A stretch of DNA of 64,000 nt from Pseudarthrobacter sp. NamB4 (GCF_005796185.1 NZ_VAHM01000002.1:248001-312000); one strand, 5' to 3'; positions 7,669 through 17,676 are shown, counted from the first letter of the stretch. The notes: generated from the sequence alone by a model not told the origin. A program made the numbers and translations.

Positions 7669-9900
7669 ATGACGGCTTCAGACCAGCAGCACCTACAACA
7701 ACCCGGGATGCCGGCCGATCCGCCGGGCGCTCCTGCCGCCTCACAGGCTGCCGCCGCAGCCGTTAATCCGCACCTGCTCCAGAAGCTGGCGGACGCCCAT
7801 GGAGTGGGCACCTCCTTCCAGGGCTGGGACGGCCTGCCGCACAAGGTGGCAGAGGGCACACTGATCAAGGTCCTTGCCGCATTGGGTGTTGAGGCTGACA
7901 CGAACCCGGCCATTGAGGCCGCCCTGGTGGAAGCGGAGCTGGCTCCCTGGCGGCGGATGCTGCCTCCCGCCGTCGTGATCATGCAGGGCGAGCCCGCGCT
8001 GGTCCCGGTCCACGTGGCCGACGGCGCCGCGGTAAGCCTGGCCATTGCCCTTGAAGATGGCGCCGGCACCGTTGATGCGGTCCAGCAGGACGTCTGGGAA
8101 CACCCCGTGGAGGTCGACGGTACGTCCATCGGCCGTGCCACCTTCGCCCTCCCCGAGGACCTGCCGCTCGGCTGGCACACCCTTCAGGCCGAGTCCGGGG
8201 GTGTGACCGCGTCCGCCACCCTGGTGGTGACCCCGCGCCGGCTGACCACCGCGGAACCTCTCGAGCAGCGCCGCGGGTGGGGATTGGCCACGCAGCTCTA
8301 CTCCGTCCGATCCAAGCGCTCCTGGGGGATCGGTGATTTCGCCGACTTGGCTGATCTTGTCGCCCTCAGCGGAGTCCGCGGCGCAGACTACGTGCTGGTG
8401 AATCCCCTGCATGCCGCCGAACCCGTCCCGCCGGTGCAGCCCTCGCCGTACTCACCATCCACCCGCCGGTTCTTCAACCCGCTGTACATCCGGATAGAGG
8501 CCATCCCTGAGCTTGCTTACCTGAAGCCGCGCCGGCGTGCCACGGTTGAGAAGCTTCGCGAGGAGGTTTCCGGGCTGAACAAGGAGGGCGGCCGGCTCGA
8601 TCGCAACGCCGTCTATGGGGCCAAGCTTGAGGCCCTGGAAATGCTCTACCACACACGCCGTTCCCCGGCCCGGCAGGCTGCCTTCGAGAAGTTCTGCCGC
8701 GCCTCCGGCCCGGGACTGGACGATTTTGCCCTCTGGTCCGCGCTCCGGGAGGACCTGGCGCCGGACGATCCGCTGTGGACCGACCCTGCCTGGGCCCTGG
8801 GCAGCCCGGAAGCGGAGTCGCTGAAGAAAAAACTTGCCGACCGCATCGGGTTCCACCGGTGGCTGCAGTGGATATGCGATGAGCAGCTTGAAGAGGCCCA
8901 AAAGGTTGCGCTGCGCTCCGGCATGCGTTTGGGCGTTGTGCACGATCTTGCCGTTGGCGTGGACCACAGCAGCGCTGACGCCTGGACCCTGCGCAGCGTT
9001 CTGGCTCCCGGGACAAGTGTTGGCGCCCCGCCGGACATGTACAACCAGCAGGGCCAGGACTGGGGACAGCCGCCGTGGCACCCGGCGCGCCTGGCCGAGG
9101 CCGGCTACCAGCCCTTCCGGAACATGCTGGCCACCGTTCTCCGGCATGCCGGCGGCATCCGCGTTGACCATATCCTCGGCCTGTTCAGGCTCTGGTGGAT
9201 CCCGGTCGGAAACGCCCCTGGCGATGGCGCCTATGTCCGCTACGACCACGAAGCCCTGATCGGCATTCTGGCCCTGGAGGCCCAGCGTGCCGGGGCGGTG
9301 GTGATCGGGGAGGACTTGGGCACCTTTGAGCCATGGGTGCGTGACTACCTGGCTGCCCGCGGCATCCTGGGAACGTCGATCCTGTGGTTTGAGTACGACG
9401 GCGATTCCCCCCTTGCGCCCGAAAAGTACCGGACGCAGGCCCTCGCCAGCGTCAACACCCATGACCTCCCGCCCACCGCCGGCTACCTCGCCGGCGACCA
9501 CGTCGCGCTGCGCAGCCGCCTCGGCCTCCTTGAGCGGTCCGAGGAAGAAGAGCGGGCCGAGCACAACGCGTCTTTGGAGAAGATGCTTGCGCTCGTGCGG
9601 GAGCGCGGCTACCTGCCCGGGAAAGCGGCGAGCGGGCCGGCGGAGACGGAAGAGCAGACCATCGAGGCCCTGCACCTCCTGCTCACCCAGACGCCGTCGG
9701 TCCTGCTCGGCGTTGCCCTGGTGGACGCGGTCGGGGAACGAAGGGTCCAGAACCAGCCCGGCACCACCGAAGCTTTGTATCCGAACTGGCAGGTGCCGCT
9801 GGGCGGACCCGACGGCAAGCCAGTGTTCCTGGATGACCTCCCGGCCAACGCGCGGTTCAACTCCTTGCTGGCGGCGGTGGAGGGAGCCCTGCACAGGTAG
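7669..9900 (+). CDS. malQ: 4-alpha-glucanotransferase (amylomaltase)
   Basis: A 743-residue GH77 enzyme that transfers glucan chains between maltodextrins, releasing glucose, in the cytoplasm. Residues about 1-190 form the additional N-terminal region typical of actinobacterial MalQ; the GH77 barrel follows. Catalytic blocks are visible: IRVDHILG with the nucleophile Asp near residue 500, IGEDLG with the acid/base Glu near 547, and NTHDLPP with the third Asp near 598. AGGCGG precedes the ATG start. It is convergent with a secreted amylase and is followed by a strong hairpin. It acts downstream of extracellular starch breakdown. Confidence 0.95.
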   Translation: MTASDQQHLQQPGMPADPPGAPAASQAAAAAVNPHLLQKLADAHGVGTSFQGWDGLPHKVAEGTLIKVLAALGVEADTNPAIEAALVEAELAPWRRMLPPAVVIMQGEPALVPVHVADGAAVSLAIALEDGAGTVDAVQQDVWEHPVEVDGTSIGRATFALPEDLPLGWHTLQAESGGVTASATLVVTPRRLTTAEPLEQRRGWGLATQLYSVRSKRSWGIGDFADLADLVALSGVRGADYVLVNPLHAAEPVPPVQPSPYSPSTRRFFNPLYIRIEAIPELAYLKPRRRATVEKLREEVSGLNKEGGRLDRNAVYGAKLEALEMLYHTRRSPARQAAFEKFCRASGPGLDDFALWSALREDLAPDDPLWTDPAWALGSPEAESLKKKLADRIGFHRWLQWICDEQLEEAQKVALRSGMRLGVVHDLAVGVDHSSADAWTLRSVLAPGTSVGAPPDMYNQQGQDWGQPPWHPARLAEAGYQPFRNMLATVLRHAGGIRVDHILGLFRLWWIPVGNAPGDGAYVRYDHEALIGILALEAQRAGAVVIGEDLGTFEPWVRDYLAARGILGTSILWFEYDGDSPLAPEKYRTQALASVNTHDLPPTAGYLAGDHVALRSRLGLLERSEEEERAEHNASLEKMLALVRERGYLPGKAASGPAETEEQTIEALHLLLTQTPSVLLGVALVDAVGERRVQNQPGTTEALYPNWQVPLGGPDGKPVFLDDLPANARFNSLLAAVEGALHR

Positions 9901-9936
9901 TCGCACGGGACGGCCGCCAGTCCCGCGCATGGCAAT

Positions 9937-9991
9937 GCGGGGCCGCTTCGCCCCTCCCGGTACTTTCCGGAAGGGGTTGAAGCGGCCCCGC
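9937..9991. terminator. Bidirectional hairpin terminator between malQ and the amylase gene
   Basis: A long stem pairs GCGGGGCCGCTTC...CCCCT with AGGGG...GAAGCGGCCCCGC around the loop near 9958-9968. It lies between two convergent stop codons, as expected for a shared terminator. Confidence 0.8.
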
Positions 9992-10023
9992 TGTGGTTAC
10001 GCTGCTGCTTGCGCAGGCTGTCG

Positions 10024-13000
10024 CTAGCCTGCCGTCATCACGTGCGTGAAGTGGTCGTAGCGGAAGGTGACAGGGCCGCCGTCGTGCTCAAACACGATGT
10101 TGGCTCCGGGGGAGGCGCCACCCGCTCCGTAGCTGACGTTCCAGGACCGGTCCAGGGCGGCCTTGAATTCATACGTCCCCGTGGGCAGGTCCGGCACGGA
10201 CAGCTTCCATACCAAATCCGCCGGGTCAAGGACCAGCTGTGCCTGGTGGCAGGCAGGGTCCCAGTCGGCGGCGCACCCGAGCCCGCTGTTCATGCTGCCG
10301 GCCGCCGCCACAGCACCTGGCTGCTGGGAGGCGTACACGGCGCTGATGAGCCGGGTGCTGTTGTCATAGCGGAACGTTACGGGGCCACCCGGGTGGTCCA
10401 GCGTGAGGTTCGGCCCGTTGAACTGGCCGCCGGCGCCGTAGTTCTCGTTCCAGCCGCCGTTCAGCGCCGCCTTGTATTCGTACTGGCCGGCCGGAAGGTC
10501 CATGGTCAGCCGCCAGATCTTGTCGGCCGGGTCCAGAACCATCATTGCGTGCGGGCAAGACGGATCCCACTGGTCCGTGCAGCCCATTGCCTGGTTCAAC
10601 GATCCGGCCACGGTGACAGAGTCAGGCTGCGGCGCCTCTCCCACAATGATGGTCCGGGTTTCGCTGGCCACGCTGAAGCCGGTGCCGGTCATCACTGCCC
10701 GGTACGCCACCCTGGTGCGGTCTGCGAGATCCGAGATGTCATCAGCGGTGGAGTACACAGGGGAGGAGTCATCGGCAGCTACTGCAGTCCATTCCCCGCC
10801 CTCGACGCTGCGCTCGAAGGTCACCACGTGGCTTGCCTTCTCGGGATCAACGGTGGCACTCAGCTCCACCGTGCCCTGGGCGCTGCTGCCCTCGGCCGGC
10901 TTCTGCAGGGTGATGACGGGAGCAGGGACGCTGGCGGCGCGGGACTGTGACGTCGCGGTGTGTCCGCCGTTGTCCAGCACGGTGGCGCGGTACTCCACCG
11001 GCGTGCCGGTGTTGAGCGCCGCAACGTCGTGGAATACCTGGTACGGCGCGGTGTCGTCCGTACCGATGGGCTGCCATTCCCCGCCTGCTGCCTTCGCTTC
11101 AAAGGTGACCTCGTAGAACGAGGAACCGCCGACGTCGGCGGTACCTTGAGGCGCCCGTTGTCACCAGATGCGGCAGCAGGGTCCTGGAGGACGACGGCGG
11201 GTGCGGCCTTGGAGTGCGGGATGCGGCCGGAGGATTGGTACACCACTGCAGAAAGCGGCGGGACGGTGACGGTCAGCTTGCCGTCCTCAGAGGTCTTCGC
11301 TTCAGCTGCTGCGTTGCCGTAAATACGGGTGTAGTTTCGCTTGGCGATGTAGGTGGGCACCTCCGCACTCTGCTGCTGTTCGCTGTTGTTCAGCGCCACC
11401 ACGTACTCGCGCTGGTCTTTCGCGTCCGTGCGGGAGAAGGCGTAAATGCCGGTGCCTTCGGATGCGTAGCGGTGCTGGTGGGCGCCGTCGCGAAGGGCCG
11501 GGTGTTCCTTGGTCAGCGTGGCGAGCTCACTGATCTTGGCATACAGCGGGTGCCCGCTGTTGAAGTTGTCAGTGGCGTGCGTGGCATCGGTGCCCAGCAA
11601 GTCGTCGTCGAGATATTCAGGCACCTGGCTGGCGAACAGCGTCTGGCGGGCATCCTGATCGCCGCCTGGGCCGGTGAAGCCCTGCTCGTCCCCGTAGTAA
11701 ACCACGGGGTTGCCGCGGGAGAAGTACATCAGCTCGTGGGCCAGCTGGTCCCGGGCCACCTGCTCTGAATCGCTTGAACCGGGGTTGTCCGCTGCGATGA
11801 AGCTGCCGATGCGGCCCATGTCATGGTTTCCAAGGAAGGTAGGCAGCTGGTAGACGTTCGAATCGGCGTCCGTGTACCAGTCATCGCCCGCGAAGAAGGT
11901 CTCCAGCGCGCGGGTGTCCTGGCTCCTGGAGGCGAACCCGCGCGCCGCCTCCTGGAAGGGGAAGTCCAGGACAGCCTGCATCTGGTTCCGGGTAGTGAAC
12001 TGGGAAGTGAAGCTCTTGGTGGTGTCGAAAACTTCGCCGAACATGAAGAACTCGTCCTTGCCTTGTTCCCTGGCGTAGCTGAGGACGTCAGGGCCGAAGT
12101 CCTGCCAGAACTCGTTGTTGACGTGCTTCATGGTGTCGATCCGGAAGCCGTCCACGCCGAAGTCGCCAATCCAGGTCTTGTAGATGTCCTTCATGCCATC
12201 CACCACGGTGGGATGCTCCGTGAAGAGGTCGTCCAGGCCGAAGAAGTCACCGTAATAGGCGTCCTCGCCGGCGAAGGTGGTGTCGCCCCGGTTGTGGTAA
12301 AGCGTCGGATCGTTGAGCCAGGCCGGAACCTTCAGGTTCTCTTCGCCCGGCTCCAGGAGGGGTTTGTAGGGAAAGGACGTTTCCGCATCCAGTTCCGGGA
12401 AGGTGTCCTGGCCGGCGTAGTCGCGGTCATCAAATTCTTCGCCCCCCGCGGTGTTGTAGGGCACTTCGTCCTTCGACGTGTACCCCTTGCGTGCGCCGCC
12501 TTCGTAGCCGATGACATCCGCCGTGTGGTTGGTGATGATGTCGAAGTAGACCTTCATGCCCCGGGCGTGGGCTTCGTCGATGAGGGCCTTGAGTTCGTCG
12601 TTGGTGCCGAGGTGCGGGTCAATTTGGGTGAAGTCCGTGATCCAGTACCCGTGGTAGCCGGCCGACTTGTCCTCGGGCTGCACCGCCTTGTTCTTGAAGC
12701 TGGGGGTGAGCCAGATGGAGGTGGTGCCCAGGCCCTGGATGTAGTCGATCTTGTCCAGCAGGCCCGCCAGGTCGCCACCGTTGTAGAAGCCCTTCCTGGT
12801 TGGGTCGTAGCCGGACACCATCGGGTCGCTGCCCAGGCCGCCGTCGTCGTTTGCGGCGCTTCCGTTGCTGAAGCGGTCAGCCATGACGAAGTAGAAGTTC
12901 TCGTCCGTCACCGGGGCACGGAGCGAATGAAGGGCCGACGCCGGTCCCGGGCCGTTGGGCCCTGGGTCTTTCGGGCCGGGTGCGGCATGGGCGGGGAGGA

Positions 13001-13169
13001 CTGCCGCTGAGACTGCGACGGCGGCCGCCAGCAGTCCGGCGGCGGAACGCAGTACGGTGTTTCGGGCAGCGGCGGCACTGGCGGCGTTTGCTGGTGCAGT
13101 GGGGGATGTTCTGGTTCGAGCGGATGTTCGGGCGCGCGCGGGCGCGCTGGAGGGGGTGCGCGATAACAA
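10024..13169 (-). pseudogene. Secreted GH13 alpha-amylase/pullulanase-type enzyme with X25 modules, single-base frameshift
   Basis: Read from a TTG start at 13169 (AGGAAAGG 8 bases upstream; a GTG at 13259 is the alternative), the product begins with a long signal peptide ending near PAHA. A GH13 catalytic domain follows: YHGYW and ITNHTAD, GFRIDTMKH (nucleophile Asp near 344), FMFGEVFD (acid Glu near 378), LGNHD (Asp near 449). After LSAVVYQSSG the frame breaks between 11142 and 11143: GGTACC stands where GGTNACC would keep the frame. The continuing frame encodes two Ig-like stretches and two X25/BaPul-type modules (each with WDP, VLDPAD, YEYKAAL/YEFKAAL, PVTFRYD) to a stop at 10024. If the lesion is real, the catalytic domain is still made but loses its C-terminal modules. 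A sequencing error is the other explanation. Confidence 0.8.
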
Positions 13170-13284
13170 GGGTGAGACCTTTCCTGGTAGCGGCGCTGCT
13201 GTACAGGTTTGCCGCCGGAACAGGCGGCAATGTATGTGTGACCGTGGGCAGGAAAGCACGCTTGCCTGTGAGCCACTTCACAAC

Positions 13285-13298
13285 CGTAAGCGCTTGCA
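13285..13298. promoter_or_regulatory. LacI-type operator upstream of the amylase gene
   Basis: CGTAAGCGCTTGCA is a near-palindrome with the central CG typical of LacI/GalR-family operators. It lies about 115 bp upstream of the preferred amylase start. It matches the perfect palindrome at 50164-50177 at 12 of 14 positions, which suggests that the same maltose-type repressor controls both. Confidence 0.65.
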
Positions 13299-13404
13299 CC
13301 GGATTACTCCAGTGTTTAGGTAACGCTGGCAGGGCCAGGGGCTCGCACTGTTTTGCGGTGCTCAGGCCGCTGCGCGCAAAAGCCCTGCCGCTGTCCGGAG
13401 GAGG

Positions 13405-14460
13405 TTACCGGGCGGGCACCAGCGCGGTAGGTGAGGGTGTTTGTACGCTGTGAACCACAGGGCCGGGAAGGCCGGTGGCGGGATCGAGGGCAAAAGTGGC
13501 AACGTTGTCCGACCGCTCGTGCGCCACATGCAGCCACGTCTCCCTTACCAGGTGGTGCCGGGGCCAGTCACCGCCGCTGGGAAAGTCTTTGACGGGTATC
13601 AGCTCCGTTCCGCCGCCGCCGACCTCGAGCACACTGATGATGTTGGACCCGCGGACGCCAGTGTAAGCGTAGTTGCCCTGGGCGTCGAGGCAGATTTCAG
13701 CAGCGGAATCGTCCGGAGTGCTGCCGCCGGAGGTGGCCGGTCCACGGAAGACCAGTTCGAACGTGCCCGCCTCCGGCCTGACGACGAACACTTCAACGGA
13801 GTACTCCGACACCACGAAGACGTGGCCGCTGTGGTGCTGCACCAAATGGCGGGGGCCGCTGCCGAAGGGGAGGGCCACTTCGTGGTCGACTACGAGGCCA
13901 GTCCCAGGGATGTAGTTCCAAATGCGCAGGGTGTCGTGGCCCAAATCGGTCGTCATCACGCGGCCGTCCGCCAGCATCAGGCTGGCGTGCGCCCGGCTCT
14001 GCCTCGGCTCGCCGGGGTTCACAATGGCGTGCGGGTCCACGGACGGTGCCGCAGGGAATCGGCTCTTCAGGGCGCCGTCAGCATCCAGTTCGTACAGCAG
14101 GACCTGGCCGTTTCCCCAGCACGCTGCCGTGACAAAACGGCCCTGCGGGTCTACGGCCACGTGACACGTTGCATCTCCCGCAGGCTGCGGCTCTCCCAAG
14201 GGTTCGAGCCCGAAGTCGCCTGTACGGCGGAAGGCGCGGACCATTTTGCGCTGCTCGGCCACCGCGTACACCACGGGCAAGGTGGGATGGACGGCAAGGA
14301 ACGACGGGGAATCTGCCTTGACCGCGGTCCCCAGCCATTCGAGGCTTCCGTCCTCATGCTCGGCGAGGGCCCCAATGCCCTCGGCACGGCCCCCTCCATC
14401 GGGCGTATAGGTACCGGTCCAAATAATTGCCTGCTGGCCAGGGGATGTCATAGTTTCCAT
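13405..14460 (-). CDS. Lactonase family protein (6-phosphogluconolactonase-like beta-propeller)
   Basis: A 351-residue protein of the YbhE-type lactonase family, a seven-bladed propeller. Recognisable blocks are IWTGTYTPDGGGRAEGIGA at the N-terminus, LAVHPTLPVVYAVAEQ, CHVAVDPQGRFVTAACWGNG, DPHAIVNPGEPRQSRAHAS, DLGHDTLRIWNY and GPRHLVQHHSGHVFVVSE. Relatives hydrolyse 6-phosphogluconolactone or other sugar lactones in the cytoplasm. The ATG at 14460 has GGCAGG immediately before it; an ATG at 14451 is a possible alternative start. It lies upstream of the amylase gene on the same strand, but the amylase has its own operator region. Exact substrate is not shown by the sequence. Confidence 0.8.
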   Translation of the reverse strand: METMTSPGQQAIIWTGTYTPDGGGRAEGIGALAEHEDGSLEWLGTAVKADSPSFLAVHPTLPVVYAVAEQRKMVRAFRRTGDFGLEPLGEPQPAGDATCHVAVDPQGRFVTAACWGNGQVLLYELDADGALKSRFPAAPSVDPHAIVNPGEPRQSRAHASLMLADGRVMTTDLGHDTLRIWNYIPGTGLVVDHEVALPFGSGPRHLVQHHSGHVFVVSEYSVEVFVVRPEAGTFELVFRGPATSGGSTPDDSAAEICLDAQGNYAYTGVRGSNIISVLEVGGGGTELIPVKDFPSGGDWPRHHLVRETWLHVAHERSDNVATFALDPATGLPGPVVHSVQTPSPTALVPAR

Positions 14461-14703
14461 CCTGCCAACAAACTGACCTTAAGCGGAGGAACTGCGCATT
14501 AGCATTGGAATTCAAGCCGCCAACACGGGGAACTGAACGCGTGAACAGGGGCGCCTATGCGGGGAGAACCCTGTTGTGTGAGAGGCGGTTCCGAGCCCTT
14601 TCCGTGTTTGTGGTGCTGCTGCAACTGCCGTTCAGGGCACGTAGCAGGGCGGTTCAACTGAAGGTTGCGCCATTGCACGCCGGCTCGTAGAAAGGTGCAC
14701 TTC

Positions 14704-15591
14704 ATGCCAAGTCCTGAAGCCTTACCTGAGCTCCAGGCATTTCCCGCCATTGTTTCTGCGCTGCGGACGGCCGGCTGTGTTTTCGCGGAAGATGAGGCAC
14801 GCCTCCTGCTGGCTGAGGCGCCGCACCAAGCAGCTCTTGATGCATGGGTGGACCGCCGGGCGGCCGGCCTGCCCCTTGAATACATCGTTGGCTGGGCAGA
14901 ATTTTTCGGCCAACGCGTGTGCGTGGAACCGGGGGTCTTTGTGCCCCGGCGCCGGACTGAACTGCTGGTTGGTGAGGCTGTGACGCTCCTGCAGGACAGT
15001 TGCTTTTCCTCGCCACGCATTGTTGTTGATCTCTGCTGCGGTTCCGGGGCCGTGGGCGCGGCAATTGCCAGGCAATACCCGGACATTGAACTGCATGCGG
15101 CGGATATCGACCCGGTCTCCGTGAAATGCGCACACCGAAACGTGGACGTCCTGGGCGGGACCGTTTACCGGGGCGACCTGTTCGCGGCACTGCCGCCCAG
15201 GCTCAGGGGCCGGGTGCACCTGCTGGCCGTCAACGCACCCTACGTTCCCACAGGGATGATAGGGGCCATGCCGCCGGAAGCGCGCCTCCACGAGGCACGC
15301 GCGGCACTGGACGGGGGAGCGGACGGGCTCGATTTTCACCGGCGGGTGGCCGCTGAGGCTTCCGATTGGCTTTCTTCAGACGGCCACGTGCTGATCGAGA
15401 CAAGTCAACAGCAGGCGGGGAGGACTGCCTCGCTCCTGGCCTCGGCAGGGCTCGCAGTCCGGACGGTCCACTCGGAAGAAGTGGACGGCACTGTCGTGGT
15501 CGCCTCCCACCTGGCGGGCTCACCGGGACGCCCGGTTGGCCGTCCGGGTAGCGTCGCAACACTTCGCGCTGACAGACGCACGGGAGCGTAG
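14704..15591 (+). CDS. HemK-like protein-(glutamine-N5) methyltransferase homologue
   Basis: A 295-residue class I SAM-dependent methyltransferase related to PrmC/HemK. The SAM-binding loop DLCCGSGAVGAA is near residues 109-120. The substrate-amide motif, NPPY in PrmC, appears here as NAPYVP near residue 180. The N-terminal helical domain with PLEYIVGWAEFFG and VFVPRRRTE also matches the family. The NAPY change and the divergent sequence suggest a paralogue rather than the housekeeping release-factor enzyme. The ATG at 14704 is chosen because AAAGGTG lies 7 bases upstream. Confidence 0.8.
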   Translation: MPSPEALPELQAFPAIVSALRTAGCVFAEDEARLLLAEAPHQAALDAWVDRRAAGLPLEYIVGWAEFFGQRVCVEPGVFVPRRRTELLVGEAVTLLQDSCFSSPRIVVDLCCGSGAVGAAIARQYPDIELHAADIDPVSVKCAHRNVDVLGGTVYRGDLFAALPPRLRGRVHLLAVNAPYVPTGMIGAMPPEARLHEARAALDGGADGLDFHRRVAAEASDWLSSDGHVLIETSQQQAGRTASLLASAGLAVRTVHSEEVDGTVVVASHLAGSPGRPVGRPGSVATLRADRRTGA

Positions 15592-15745
15592 ACGAAATCC
15601 GCTTTGAACGCCGGAAACGCCGCTGGCCGCCGCGTCCCCCAAGGATCGCGACGGCCAGCAAAACTATCCAGTTGTAGCACAGGCGGACGGTTTTCCCGCT
15701 GTCAAGCGGCGGCCCAGCCGTCCTGCACCATTTGTTCTACCTCTG

Positions 15746-16303
15746 CTAGGGCTTTGATTCAGGCTCGTCAGAGGTGCCCAGGTTCAGCGTATCGGGGTGG
15801 GTGCTGTGGGCTGGGATGTGATCCTCGCCCAGGTCACCGGCGTCATTCAGCGTGCCGGAGGTCCCGGCAGCAGAGGTCCCTGCGGCGGAGGTACCGGCAG
15901 CAGTGGTACCCAGCGTGGCAGACGTCCCGAGAGTATCTGTGGTGCCGGCGGTACCGGTTGTGCCGAAGCCGCCTGAACCGCCCGTGGTGCTGGTGACGGG
16001 GGGACCTGCGGTTGTCTCGTCGTCGGACGTTGAAGACTTGCTGCCCCCGGACGAGCCCTCGCGGTGCATCGCGGAGCCGAGGACGGTGCCTGCCCGGCGG
16101 GCGGCCTCGCTCAGCTGGTCAGCAACCTCGGGGGCCTTTTCCTTAATGGCTTCCGTAGCAACAGCCACTTTGTCCTGAACGGGTTTGCTGTCCCAGATAC
16201 CAGCTGCCCGTGCCTTGAGTTTGTCGTACGCAGCTCGGCCGGACCGTGATCCAAGGACGTACCCGGCGGCAATTCCAACACCCAAAAGAAGCTTGTTTTT
16301 CAC
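15746..16303 (-). CDS. YtxH-like stress protein with low-complexity tail
   Basis: A 185-residue protein. The N-terminal KNKLLLGVGIAAGYVLGSR is a membrane-anchoring YtxH-type segment, followed by a helical stretch with Lys/Ala (KVAVATEAIKEKAPEVADQL). The last 90 residues are Thr/Gly/Ser/Ala-rich with tandem AAGTS repeats. Start is the GTG at 16303, with AGGAG 6 bases upstream; the longer upstream frame has no coding character. It lies downstream of glsB on the same strand, past a strong terminator. YtxH proteins are associated with general stress; a direct role is not known. Confidence 0.75.
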   Translation of the reverse strand: MKNKLLLGVGIAAGYVLGSRSGRAAYDKLKARAAGIWDSKPVQDKVAVATEAIKEKAPEVADQLSEAARRAGTVLGSAMHREGSSGGSKSSTSDDETTAGPPVTSTTGGSGGFGTTGTAGTTDTLGTSATLGTTAAGTSAAGTSAAGTSGTLNDAGDLGEDHIPAHSTHPDTLNLGTSDEPESKP

Positions 16304-16362
16304 GTTGAACTCCTGCTCCGTGAGAAGGTTTCCAGTCCGGGCCAAGTGGTCCGGGAAAGTGA

Positions 16363-16397
16363 AAACCGGCCCGGGGATGTTGTCCCCAGGCCGGTTT
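16363..16397 (-). terminator. Hairpin terminator downstream of glsB
   Basis: AAACCGGCC pairs with GGCCGGTTT, and an inner GGGGA pairs with TCCCC around a five-base loop. On the minus strand the stem ends in GGTTTTC. It lies 17 bases after the glsB stop codon. Confidence 0.8.
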
Positions 16398-16413
16398 CCT
16401 GGCTTGCGCAGAG

Positions 16414-16680
16414 TTAGCCGCGCACGCCGCGCTTGGTGATCATGCCGTACACCAGCAGCACGATAAGTGCGCCACCGATGGCCAGCAGCCACGTCTGCAG
16501 CGAGAAGAACTCCTGCAGTCCGCTACCGAAGATCATTCCACCGATCCAGCCGCCGAGGAGTGCTCCAACGACGCCGAGCACGAGGGTGATGAGCCAGCCG
16601 CCACCCTGCCTGCCCGGAAGGATCGCCTTAGCGATCGCACCAGCAATAAGTCCGAGAATCAGAAATGCAATAAATCCCAT
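16414..16680 (-). CDS. GlsB/YeaQ/YmgE family stress-response membrane protein
   Basis: An 88-residue, very hydrophobic protein with three predicted transmembrane helices and the family glycine patterns (LILGLIAGAIAK, LGVVGALLGGWIGG). These proteins are made under general stress in many bacteria; molecular function is unknown. GAGGAA precedes the ATG. Upstream at 16747-16766 lies a copy of the TAAGCATGCTTAGTAT-like palindrome shared with dps and three other genes in this window. Confidence 0.9.
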   Translation of the reverse strand: MGFIAFLILGLIAGAIAKAILPGRQGGGWLITLVLGVVGALLGGWIGGMIFGSGLQEFFSLQTWLLAIGGALIVLLVYGMITKRGVRG

Positions 16681-16746
16681 TTTTCGTTCCTCTTCCTAAG
16701 TAAAGGAGGCCACCGGATCCCGGCGGCACTTCATCCTTCTGCATCA

Positions 16747-16766
16747 ATAGTAATCATGCTTACTAT
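16747..16766 (-). promoter_or_regulatory. Palindromic stress-promoter motif, copy 1 (glsB)
   Basis: Read on the glsB strand: ATAGTAAGCATGATTACTAT, a 20-bp palindrome with one mismatched pair. It ends in TACTAT, a plausible -10 element, 67 bp upstream of the start codon. TTGGCA, 19 bases before TACTAT, could be a -35. Confidence 0.6.
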
Positions 16767-16813
16767 CTGTTTGCCAACCCCGGCGAAGAGAAAAAGAGCA
16801 GTTCAGGCGTCTT

Positions 16814-17647
16814 TCAGTGCCCAGTGACGTCGGAATCGATGCCTGCCGCGGGACCCTCGTCCAAGATGGCCAGTTCCGCGAGATCCTGCGGATCCAGGGT
16901 GAAATCGAAGATGTCCAGATTCTCCCTCATGCGCTCCGGATTGGCCGTTTTCGGAACCGTTACAATTCCGTTCTGTACGTGCCACCGCAGGACCAGTTGC
17001 CCGGGTGTTTTGCCGTGTTTTTCGGCCAATTGGGACAGAATGGGGGCGCTGAGCAGGGCGGCGCCGGATCCTCCCAGCGGGCTGTATGACTCCGTGACGA
17101 TTCCATGCTTCTCGTGGAACTCCCGCTCGGCCATGCGGGTGACGGCAGGGGTCAGCTGGATCTGGTTGACGGCCGGGACCACCTCCGTCTCAGCCAGCAG
17201 CCGCTCCAGATGCGCCGGTTTGAAGTTGGAGACGCCGATGGAGCGCACCTTCCCCTCTGCCTGGAGCCGCTGGAACGTTTTCCACGTGGAGATGTACTCG
17301 TCGCGGGCGGGCAGGGGCCAGTGGATCAGCAGCAGGTCCACATAGTCCAGCCCCAGCCGCTCCAGCGATCCCTGCAGGCCCTCCACCGCCCGGTCGCTTC
17401 CTTGGAAATCGCCGTCCAGCTTGGTGGTGATGAACAGCTCTTCACGCGGCACACCGCTGGCCCGGATACCGTTGCCCACCCCCTGCTCGTTGCGATACTT
17501 CACGGCAGTATCGATATGCCTGTAGCCGGCTTCCAAGGCCAGAACGACGGCGGTGGCCACCTGATCGTCGTCCAGCGGCCAGGTGCCGAGGCCCACCTGG
17601 GGGATGGAGTAACCGTCATTGAGTTTGATCAGCGGTGCAAGTGTCAT
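16814..17647 (-). CDS. Aldo/keto reductase (2,5-diketo-D-gluconate reductase type)
   Basis: A 277-residue NADPH-dependent oxidoreductase of the (beta/alpha)8 aldo/keto reductase superfamily. Catalytic residues are visible: Asp and Tyr in YRHIDTAVKYRNE, Lys in ITTKLDG, His in LLLIHWP. SIGVSNFKPAHL and VPKTANPERMREN are the cofactor-side blocks. It starts 29 bases downstream of the rhamnogalacturonan lyase stop on the same strand, so it may be co-transcribed with that gene. The physiological carbonyl substrate is not evident. Confidence 0.9.
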   Translation of the reverse strand: MTLAPLIKLNDGYSIPQVGLGTWPLDDDQVATAVVLALEAGYRHIDTAVKYRNEQGVGNGIRASGVPREELFITTKLDGDFQGSDRAVEGLQGSLERLGLDYVDLLLIHWPLPARDEYISTWKTFQRLQAEGKVRSIGVSNFKPAHLERLLAETEVVPAVNQIQLTPAVTRMAEREFHEKHGIVTESYSPLGGSGAALLSAPILSQLAEKHGKTPGQLVLRWHVQNGIVTVPKTANPERMRENLDIFDFTLDPQDLAELAILDEGPAAGIDSDVTGH

Positions 17648-17676
17648 TTCAACAGTCTCCCCCGTGCGGGGCCGGC

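Noticed and set aside
7395..7766. Open frame crossing the malQ start
   Set aside because: Composition is not coding-like and it overlaps the well-supported malQ N-terminus.
8452..9930. Long open frame on the minus strand opposite malQ
   Set aside because: malQ has complete catalytic motifs in its own frame; the antisense frame is open only because of GC-rich codon structure and has no recognisable domain.
11823..13010. Long open frame on the plus strand opposite the amylase
   Set aside because: It mirrors the GH13 coding frame and encodes Val/Gly/Glu-rich sequence without family features.
15852..15990. Repeats near the end of the YtxH gene, considered as a minisatellite
   Set aside because: They are in-frame AAGTS codons of a low-complexity protein tail.
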